Source: Deltaproteobacteria bacterium
GTDB lineage: Bacteria; Desulfobacterota; DAOWNY01
Assembly (NCBI GenBank): GCA_030642325.1
Contig: DAOWNY010000022.1
Span: 1-13,180, forward strand
DNA length: 13,180 nt
Reading direction: 5' to 3'
Below the pieces are notes generated by a model. The model did not search any database. It was not told the origin of the DNA and saw only the letters and a list, made by a program, of their open reading frames with translations. Shown in pieces: positions 6,835 to 13,180 of the stretch. A program made the translations under genes and the position numbers. Each line of letters opens with the position of its first letter. The first letter of the stretch is position 1.

Positions 6835-9067
6835 AAGCAGGTTTTACGACAAATTTAAAGAGATCGCCGAGATCCGGCTGCGAAAATTGAATACCCTTTT
6901 TTTGGATCTGGAGAAGGATCCTTCCCGGGGACAAATAGTGGAAGACATCAAGAGGGAGATGCATTCCTTTAAGGGTGAAGCAAAGATGATCGGTTTTGAG
7001 AAGATGAAAACCCTGATTCACCGCCTGGAGGATCTAACAGGTTCCATTAAGGAGGGAGAGAATTTATTCAGCAATGATATGGGAGATCTGGTCTTTAAGA
7101 GTCTGGATATGGTGGGCAGGCTCATGGATCTAAGCGTTGAGGGAAAAGAAGATCAGATAGAACTGGAAAAGATTTTTTTTGATATCGAGGCCGCCATTAC
7201 AGGAGTGCCGGCATCCGGGCAGAAGATTCCCCGTGAGTCCGGCAAAGATGTCGCTGCCGAACCAAAAGGGGTTCCTGCTAAAAAGGAGCAATCAGGGCAA
7301 CCCTTATCCCTTAAGTGGGAAGAAAGTGTTCGGGTCAGTTTCGATAAACTGGAACTCCTCAGTAACTTCATTGGTCAGATCATCATCAGTCAGATTAAAC
7401 AAAAAGAGATATTGAAGGATCATAGAAGATTATTGCAGCGGTTGAGGGCCATGAAACATGAATGGGGTATTATGATGGAGGGGGTAGAGGGACATAAAAA
7501 AGAGCTGGCCGGGATAATTTCCGATGACTTCCCAGAACGATTTAAGAAATACCATCAGGAGACCACGAGATTCAAGGAGGACTACACTGCTTTTTTTGAA
7601 ACAGAAAAAACCATCGCCTGTAACCTTGAGACGGTTGCCTCCCGATTGAAGGAAGACCTGCTTTCGCTTCGCCTCCATCCCTTGACCGACATGTTTGATC
7701 AATTCGGAAGAAGTATAAGAGACATGGCAAGGGAAATGGGAAAAAAGATAAGACTGGAGATCAGGGGGGGGGAGACTGAAATCGATCGACAAATGCTCGA
7801 AAAATTGAATGAAATCCTGCTTCACTTGACAAGAAATGCCATTGATCACGGCATAGAGAAAAAAGATGAGCGAACTGAAAAAGGGAAGCCGGAAGAAGGG
7901 ATGATAACCTTAAATGCCTGTCATCAAGGAGGATCAGTCTGCATTGATCTTTGCGATGACGGGAGAGGGATTGATCCCCGCCGAATTAAGGAATTGGCGG
8001 TCAAAAAGAAGATTATCAGCCGGAAAGAGGCATCAGCATTGGATGATGAAGAATCCCGTTATCTCATTTTTCACTCCGGTTTCAGCACCAGCAGCGTTGT
8101 TACCGACATTTCCGGACGGGGGGTGGGGCTTGATGTGGTGAAGAGAAATATTGAAGAACTTAAGGGTGAGCTCCTAATCAGATCGGAAATTGGACTTGGG
8201 ACCACCTTTACGGTTAAATCCCCCCTTACCCTGGCGCTTATAAAATGTCTTCTGGTTCAGACAGGAGATGAAACCTATGCCATCCCTTCCAAAGACATAG
8301 ACAGGTGCGTGGAAATCCCCAGCGATGAAATGATAGTTGGCGGAGAGGGATCCAAATTTCTCCATGAAAATAGAATAATTCCCCTGATTTCTCTCGGGGT
8401 CCTTCTGGGGGTTGATCCCTTGAAAGACTGGCAAAACGATCGGGTTCGAATAGTGATCATGACCCATCAGAATAAGCATATAGGTTTTGTCGTCGACGGT
8501 TTTGTCGTCGAGCAGGAGGTGATGATCAAGAATTTGGGAAGACAGCTGGGGAAGGTAAGGAACATTTCCGGGGTTACCACCCTGCCTAGTGGAGAACTGT
8601 TGCCGGTTCTTCACACCCCTGACCTTTTTAATTCTGCCGGAAACCGTGCAATGGATTTTGATGATAAACCCGGGGATTGGGAAAGGGGGCAGGCGGACCG
8701 GAGGAAGATACTGGTAGTGGAAGATTCCAAAATCACCGGCGAGATGGAAAAGAATATACTGGAGGCGGCCGGTTACGAGGTTAAGATTGCCGACAATGGT
8801 CGGGAAGGCCTTTCCCTGATGATAGGGGGATTTCATGATTTAATAATTACCGATTTGGAAATGCCCGGGCTCAACGGGCTGGAATTGACCAGAAGAATAA
8901 AGGAGGATGAGAAACTCAGAAAAACCCCGGTTATCATCGTGACATCTCTGGGAAGCGATCAGGACAAAGAAGCGGGGTTTTTGGCCGGGGCGGATGCCTA
9001 CCTTGCAAAAAGCACCTTTGATCAGGGAAGCCTCCTGGAAGCTGTGGAGAGGCTGATTCAGGATTGA
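6815..9067 (+). CDS. cheA: CheA histidine kinase with C-terminal receiver (CheA-REC)
   Basis: Central kinase of the cluster. Domains of the 750-aa protein: HPt/P1 (about 1-115) with phosphorylatable H50 in MHSFKGEAKMIGF; a linker of about 50 residues with no recognisable P2; a long P3 dimerisation helix pair (about 170-300); HATPase P4 (about 300-470) with N-box HLTRNAIDHGIE (N341), DDGRGID (from D381) and SGRGVGLDVV; CheW-like P5 (about 475-605); and a receiver (about 629-748) with E636/D637, D680 in ITDLEMP, T/S in IVTSLGS, and the lysine in YLAKSTF, where the usual proline after K is a serine. The fused receiver recalls FrzE-type kinases and could be a phosphate sink or regulator of P1. 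ATG 6815 overlaps the MCP by 20 bp; ATG 6827, with AAGAGG just upstream, is an alternative. Closest receivers in trans are the HEAT-REC and REC proteins. Confidence 0.95.
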   Translation: MKRLMDKSRFYDKFKEIAEIRLRKLNTLFLDLEKDPSRGQIVEDIKREMHSFKGEAKMIGFEKMKTLIHRLEDLTGSIKEGENLFSNDMGDLVFKSLDMVGRLMDLSVEGKEDQIELEKIFFDIEAAITGVPASGQKIPRESGKDVAAEPKGVPAKKEQSGQPLSLKWEESVRVSFDKLELLSNFIGQIIISQIKQKEILKDHRRLLQRLRAMKHEWGIMMEGVEGHKKELAGIISDDFPERFKKYHQETTRFKEDYTAFFETEKTIACNLETVASRLKEDLLSLRLHPLTDMFDQFGRSIRDMAREMGKKIRLEIRGGETEIDRQMLEKLNEILLHLTRNAIDHGIEKKDERTEKGKPEEGMITLNACHQGGSVCIDLCDDGRGIDPRRIKELAVKKKIISRKEASALDDEESRYLIFHSGFSTSSVVTDISGRGVGLDVVKRNIEELKGELLIRSEIGLGTTFTVKSPLTLALIKCLLVQTGDETYAIPSKDIDRCVEIPSDEMIVGGEGSKFLHENRIIPLISLGVLLGVDPLKDWQNDRVRIVIMTHQNKHIGFVVDGFVVEQEVMIKNLGRQLGKVRNISGVTTLPSGELLPVLHTPDLFNSAGNRAMDFDDKPGDWERGQADRRKILVVEDSKITGEMEKNILEAAGYEVKIADNGREGLSLMIGGFHDLIITDLEMPGLNGLELTRRIKEDEKLRKTPVIIVTSLGSDQDKEAGFLAGADAYLAKSTFDQGSLLEAVERLIQD

Positions 9068-9086
9068 AGGGTAGAAGTATCAGCTC

Positions 9087-9148
9087 AATAAACAGGGATA
9101 ACTGCATCCGGATCGTTGAAGTAAAGGGACTACCCCTGTTTATTTTTT
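9087..9148 (+). terminator. Terminator-like stem with T-run after cheA
   Basis: AATAAACAGGG (9087-9097) and CCCTGTTTATT (9134-9144) form an 11-bp perfect stem. The last bases of the right arm run into T4, giving six consecutive T at 9143-9148. The 36-base loop is longer than in typical intrinsic terminators, and the stem has only four G-C pairs, so termination is probably partial. It sits between cheA and the hybrid kinase gene and could divide the cluster into two transcription units or lower downstream expression. Confidence 0.45.
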
Positions 9149-9165
9149 GATGTTCAAGTTTGGCT

Positions 9166-9172
9166 GGGGGAT
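9166..9172 (+). promoter_or_regulatory. Ribosome binding site deciding the hybrid kinase start
   Basis: The G-rich stretch GGGGGAT ends a few bases before ATG 9177 at normal spacing. The upstream in-frame candidates TTG 9147 and ATG 9150 have no such site and fall on the T-run of the terminator-like stem, so ATG 9177 is preferred. Confidence 0.5.
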
Positions 9173-9176
9173 AAAG

Positions 9177-11702
9177 ATGGTTGGTTCAAAAGACAACACT
9201 ATTTTAATTGTTGATGACAGTGAACTGGTAAGGGAGATGATGGCAACCCTTCTTAAGGATGAGGGTTATTCGGTCTCCATCGCTTTTGACGGCAGGGAGG
9301 GGTTGAAGAAGGCCGAAGAAAATGTGCCTGACCTGATCATCTCCGACCTGAATATGCCGGAAATGGATGGTATTCAATTATGCCGGGCGATTAAATCCCG
9401 TCCGGGATTAAACTCCGTATTTTTTATGATTCTTACTGACGATAAGAGTGTGGAAAAAAAGATAGAAGGTTTAAGGATCGGCGCGGATGATTACATTGAC
9501 AAATCTTTCGGTGAAGAGGAATTGCTGGCCAAGGTAAAGGCTAATCTGAGGATTAAAATATTACAAAAAGAGATTACCGATAAAAACCGGGAACTGGAGC
9601 TGGCAAGACAGGAAGCCGAGAACGCCAATCAGACCAAGAGCGATTTTTTGGCTAACATGAGCCACGAAATCAGGACCCCCATGAACGGAATACTGGGTTT
9701 TTCCGAGCTTCTTTTGGAAGAAGAGCTGACCGCAGAACAGCGGGAGTCGGTGGAGACCATCAAAAAAAGCGGTGAGAATCTTCTGGAGCTCATTAATGAT
9801 ATCCTGGATCTTTCGAAAGTTGAAAGCAACAAGATAGTGCTTGAAATGATTCCCTTTAATCTGGAAAACCTCATCCTGGATATCGGAGAATTGATCAGGA
9901 GCAACCTGGGGGGAAAACCGGTGGAGATTAATTGTCGGGTGGATGAGGTTCCCATTGCCCTGGTGGGTGATCCCACCCGCTTAAGGCAGATTATTACTAA
10001 TTTAATGGGAAATGCCAAGAAATTTATCGAAGAGGGAGAGATTGTTCTTGAAGTGCAAAAAGTTAAATCGGAATCAAAAGAGGAAGGGACGGTTGAACTG
10101 CTGTTTTTGGTAAGAGATACCGGGATAGGGATTCCGGAAGATAAAATTGAGAGCATCTTTGAATCCTTTTCACAAGTGGACGGCAGCACCACCAGAAAAT
10201 ACGGGGGAACTGGTCTGGGACTGACCATATCAAAGAAACTGGCCCAATTGATGGGGGGCGATATGGGGGTTCGAAGCGAACTTAACAAGGGGAGCACTTT
10301 TTATTTTAACGCATGGTTCAAAACAGGGCAGCCCTCATTTGACTCACTCCATCTCGTGGATACCAGCGAGCTCAATGACAGGCAGATTCTCATTGTGGAC
10401 GATAATGAAACCGCCCTGAAGATTACCGAGGAGATGGTGAAACGGGTGGGGATGGTACCCATCCTTAAAAAAAGCGGAGAGGAGACATTGGATTACCTGA
10501 GGGGACGGGCATCCAAAAAAGATTTAATTCCTGATGATCCATTAAAAAAAGATAAGACAATAGAATCCCCCGGGGGGGATTCAGTTGCGAAAGAGTTTCC
10601 TGACATCGCCATCATCGATATTGTGATGCCCGCTATGTCAGGATATGAGCTGGCAGCCGGGATATCAGAAATTACCGGTCAAAAGACAAAAATGATCGCT
10701 TTATCCTCCAAATTGGTTTCCGGCGCTGCACATGAGAGTCAAAAATCCGGTTTTGCCGGTTTTCTGGTCAAGCCGGTTCGCCGTCAGGTTTTGATTGATC
10801 TAATCAGGACGGTTTTGGGAATGAAAGACGGGGGACCAACCGGAATCGTGACCAATCCCCAGGTTAAAGAGATTATTTCCCGGGATGTGAATATCCTTTA
10901 TGCAGAAGACAACCCGGTCAACCAGAAATTGGGAGAAAAAATCCTCAAACGGATGGGTTATCAGGTTACCATCGCTCCGGATGGGTCAAAGGCCCTGGAA
11001 TTGATAGAGGAGGGGAGGGTTCATTACCATGTCGTCCTCATGGACATCCAGATGCCTAATATGGACGGCATTGAGGCAACGGGAGCCATTAGAAAATGGG
11101 AGAAGGAAAGATCGCTTGCCGGAGGGGAATCAACCATAAAACCGGACAACCGAATACCAATTATTGCCCTTACCGCCAATGCCATGAGGGGGGATCGGGA
11201 AAAGTACCTTGCGGCAGGAATGGATGATTACATCTCCAAGCCTTTCAAGAAAGAAGTTATCCAGGGGGTGATCGGGAAATGGGCCAAACCGATGGAAAAT
11301 ACCGGCGAAAAGCGAATTCTTTTAGTAGAGGATGAAAAAAATATACGCAACTCCATTCTCCGTGTCCTCAGAAGAGAAATGCTTTCCGCCAAAGTAAGCA
11401 CCGCCGAAGATGGTATCGACGGCAGTGCCAAGCTGGGCAGTTTTTTGCCCCATCTGGTAATTACAGACATTATGATGCCGCGCATGGATGGTTTCCAGTT
11501 CATCCATTATATTCGTAACACCGAGCGTTATGCCGGTACCAAAATTATCGTGATGACCGGACTCGGCAAAAATGATCCACGCGTATTGTCCCTTCGGGAT
11601 GCAGGAATTGATAATATCCTTTATAAGCCCTTTGAAAATCATGAGTTGGTCGGGATAATCAAGCAAGTCTTTTTAAAAGATAAACCAATTAAAGGTGGTT
11701 AG
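9177..11702 (+). CDS. Hybrid histidine kinase REC-HisKA-HATPase-REC-REC-REC
   Basis: A soluble 841-aa hybrid sensor kinase with four receivers and no membrane or PAS/GAF sensor domain. REC1 (about 6-128): D13/D14, phosphoacceptor D57 in ISDLNMP, T87, and K109 followed by S rather than P. A coiled coil leads into HisKA with H163 in NMSHEIRTPMNG. HATPase (about 265-385): N279 in TNLMGNAKKF, DTGIGIP, FESFSQVD and GGTGLGL. REC2 (about 402-548): D408/D409, D481 in IIDIVMP, with an insertion rich in charged residues between the acidic pair and the phosphoacceptor. REC3 (about 571-705): D623 in LMDIQMP. REC4 (about 712-835): D764 in ITDIMMP. All four keep the key residues. The N-terminal receiver in place of a sensor suggests input by phosphorylation, possibly from the neighbouring CheA (inference). 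Start ATG 9177; 27 bp separate it from the next gene. Confidence 0.93.
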   Translation: MVGSKDNTILIVDDSELVREMMATLLKDEGYSVSIAFDGREGLKKAEENVPDLIISDLNMPEMDGIQLCRAIKSRPGLNSVFFMILTDDKSVEKKIEGLRIGADDYIDKSFGEEELLAKVKANLRIKILQKEITDKNRELELARQEAENANQTKSDFLANMSHEIRTPMNGILGFSELLLEEELTAEQRESVETIKKSGENLLELINDILDLSKVESNKIVLEMIPFNLENLILDIGELIRSNLGGKPVEINCRVDEVPIALVGDPTRLRQIITNLMGNAKKFIEEGEIVLEVQKVKSESKEEGTVELLFLVRDTGIGIPEDKIESIFESFSQVDGSTTRKYGGTGLGLTISKKLAQLMGGDMGVRSELNKGSTFYFNAWFKTGQPSFDSLHLVDTSELNDRQILIVDDNETALKITEEMVKRVGMVPILKKSGEETLDYLRGRASKKDLIPDDPLKKDKTIESPGGDSVAKEFPDIAIIDIVMPAMSGYELAAGISEITGQKTKMIALSSKLVSGAAHESQKSGFAGFLVKPVRRQVLIDLIRTVLGMKDGGPTGIVTNPQVKEIISRDVNILYAEDNPVNQKLGEKILKRMGYQVTIAPDGSKALELIEEGRVHYHVVLMDIQMPNMDGIEATGAIRKWEKERSLAGGESTIKPDNRIPIIALTANAMRGDREKYLAAGMDDYISKPFKKEVIQGVIGKWAKPMENTGEKRILLVEDEKNIRNSILRVLRREMLSAKVSTAEDGIDGSAKLGSFLPHLVITDIMMPRMDGFQFIHYIRNTERYAGTKIIVMTGLGKNDPRVLSLRDAGIDNILYKPFENHELVGIIKQVFLKDKPIKGG

Positions 11703-11729
11703 TTGCATAAAAGTGATGGGGGCAAATTC

Positions 11730-13180
11730 ATGGAAAAAATCCTTGGTATCGCCGGTGACGAGAACGAGAGAAAAATTACAAAAAGATTTTTGGAAATAGA
11801 GAGTTGCCGGGCGTTCATCGCAGAAGAGATGGCGGCGACCATTGACGGGAATTTAAGGGAACAAAAGCAGATCAGAGAAGTGTCGCTGGAGCGGGAAAAG
11901 TTTTTTTCCGGTACCTTAAACGACATGCTTACCTTTGTGGCGGTGATGGATCCTGGCGGAAAAGTCCTGTTTGTAAATAATACCGCCCTAGATATCGCAG
12001 GTCTCAAGCCGGAAGACGTGATGGGAAAGATGTTTTGGGATATCTATTGGTGGGCTTATTCCGAGGATTTGCAAAAAACGATTAAAAAAAATTTTCTAAG
12101 GTGCGTTGCCGGTGAGACAATCACCCGAGAGCTTGAGCCCCAGAAAGCCGGCGGCAAGCGGATCTGGATAAATTTCAAGCTTCATCCCGTTTCTGGAAAT
12201 AATGGAAAGGGCAAGTATGTGGTGGCCGAAGGTCAGGACATCACCAGCCGGAAAGAGGCCGAGCAGAGGATAGAGGAAAGTAAAAATGAGCTGCAGCATT
12301 ATATGGATCATCTGGCAAATTTTAGCGGCAGGCTTGATCGGAATGGAAGAGTGGTCATTGCTAACAGAACGGCAATCAAAGCCACAGGCCTTGAACCTGA
12401 ACAAATTATAGGTCATCTCTTTACCGATGCCTTCTGGTTTTCATATGACCCGGAAGTGCAGCACCGCTTAAAAACGGCAATTTCAAAGGCAATTCATGGG
12501 AAGAAGGTTGTCAGGTACGATACCCTGGTAAGAGTAAAAAACAGGTTCCAGCATATGCAGCTAAGCCTGACCCCCCTCATTAACGGGCAAAATCAAGTGG
12601 AATATCTCATCGCCGAGGGGACGGACATAAGTGAGCTTAAACGGGCCGAAGCCGAGAACATTCGCACCACCAACCATCTCAATGCCATCATCAATTCTGC
12701 GACCGGATTCTATATCAGTACTTCCGACCTGGATGGGAAGATCACCTCCTGGAATAAGGAGGCTGAGCTGATAATGGGCTATTTCGGGACAGAAGTGGTT
12801 GATAAGATGAACATCTCACAGATGTGTCCGGAAAAGATAGCAGAATCAGGACAATTGAAAAAATTGTTAAAGGAGGTGCCGGAAAAGGGTAGATACGAAG
12901 GGGAATTTGAATTCAGAAAGAAAAGCGGGGACACCTTTCTTGCTTATTTGAAGGCAACTCCCCTCAAGGATGAAGATGAAAAATTGATGGGGGTCCTTGC
13001 TATCATTCAAGACATCTCCGATCTAAAAAAAGCGGAAGAAAAAGTCCGGCTGGTTCAGGAGGAAAAAATCGGTCTCATTGAACAGACCACCGAGGCAATA
13101 ATTTCCATCGGGATGGATGCCCGGATTGAAATTGCCAATCCTTCCGCTGAAAAACTATTTGGGCGGGACCAGGAAAAATT
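11730..13180 (+). CDS. Multi-PAS sensor protein, 3' end beyond the window
   Basis: The frame is open from ATG 11730 to the window end (483 residues seen), so the output domain is missing; a histidine kinase or diguanylate cyclase would be typical but cannot be seen. The N-terminus (about 1-65) is a charged, helical, probably coiled-coil region. Three PAS domains follow. PAS1 (about 66-180) contains VAVMDPGGKVLFVNNTALDI and ends at VAEGQDITSRKEAE. PAS2 (about 190-310) has LDRNGRVVIANRTAI and ends at IAEGTDISELKRAE. PAS3 (about 318-440) has STSDLDGKITSWNKEAELIM and ends at IIQDISDLKKAEE. A fourth begins near residue 450 with IISIGMDARIEIANPSAEKLFG. PAS1 and PAS2 look like duplicates of each other, each with an aromatic-rich segment (WDIYWWAY and TDAFWFSY). 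No membrane segment is seen, so sensing is cytosolic. GATGGGGG (11714-11721) precedes the start; an in-frame TTG at 11703 is less likely. Confidence 0.9.
   Translation, partial: MEKILGIAGDENERKITKRFLEIESCRAFIAEEMAATIDGNLREQKQIREVSLEREKFFSGTLNDMLTFVAVMDPGGKVLFVNNTALDIAGLKPEDVMGKMFWDIYWWAYSEDLQKTIKKNFLRCVAGETITRELEPQKAGGKRIWINFKLHPVSGNNGKGKYVVAEGQDITSRKEAEQRIEESKNELQHYMDHLANFSGRLDRNGRVVIANRTAIKATGLEPEQIIGHLFTDAFWFSYDPEVQHRLKTAISKAIHGKKVVRYDTLVRVKNRFQHMQLSLTPLINGQNQVEYLIAEGTDISELKRAEAENIRTTNHLNAIINSATGFYISTSDLDGKITSWNKEAELIMGYFGTEVVDKMNISQMCPEKIAESGQLKKLLKEVPEKGRYEGEFEFRKKSGDTFLAYLKATPLKDEDEKLMGVLAIIQDISDLKKAEEKVRLVQEEKIGLIEQTTEAIISIGMDARIEIANPSAEKLFGRDQEK

Noticed and set aside
8174..8836. 220-aa open frame on the minus strand inside cheA
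   Set aside because: It is opposite the conserved CheW-like and receiver parts of CheA, with no recognisable domain.
9147..9176. Earlier start (TTG 9147 or ATG 9150) for the hybrid kinase
   Set aside because: These starts overlap the T-run of the terminator-like stem and lack a ribosome binding site; ATG 9177 has one and begins just before the receiver.
9629..10297. 222-aa open frame on the minus strand inside the hybrid kinase
   Set aside because: It is opposite the H-, N- and G-boxes of the kinase, has no domain similarity and is a composition artefact.
1..13180. tRNA, rRNA, CRISPR array, transposase or phage genes
   Set aside because: No cloverleaf, regular spacer-repeat array, or transposase/integrase reading frame was recognised; coding density is accounted for by signalling genes.

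Overview
The window holds one co-directional (+ strand) chemosensory / two-component signalling cluster of eight genes, the last running off the right edge. By eye the base composition is moderate, somewhat below 50% GC. The gene style (a CheA fused to a receiver, a tandem CheW, several stand-alone and hybrid receivers, multi-PAS sensors) and the short heptamer-like and palindromic intergenic repeats suggest an environmental Desulfobacterota (former Deltaproteobacteria) or a similar Gram-negative lineage. This is an inference; no taxonomic marker gene is present.

Layout: 1-256 is gene-free and made of small repeats (degenerate heptamers and a perfect 13-bp inverted repeat). Then come cheR (257-1096), a HEAT-repeat protein with a C-terminal receiver (1165-2796), a 165-bp spacer holding a MITE-like or operator-like repeat unit, a receiver plus coiled-coil protein (2962-3528), a double-CheW adaptor (3593-4708), a membrane methyl-accepting chemotaxis protein (4732-6834), and a CheA with N-terminal HPt and C-terminal receiver whose start overlaps the MCP end (6815-9067). 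A terminator-like stem with a T-run follows (9087-9148). Next are a soluble hybrid histidine kinase with four receivers (REC-HisKA-HATPase-REC-REC-REC, 9177-11702) and a multi-PAS protein (11730 to the window end), truncated by the window.

Working model: the MCP senses an extracytoplasmic signal and, through the CheW-CheW adaptor, controls CheA. CheA could phosphorylate its own receiver, the HEAT-REC protein, the REC-coiled-coil protein and possibly the N-terminal receiver of the hybrid kinase. CheR methylates the MCP. No CheB, CheD, CheC/X/Z, flagellar or pilus gene lies in the window, so the output is unknown. The seven receivers against two histidine donors, and the HEAT-REC protein as a possible non-flagellar output, are the most unusual aspects. 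Nothing here amounts to a proven new system; it looks like an alternative-function chemosensory pathway with unusual output proteins.
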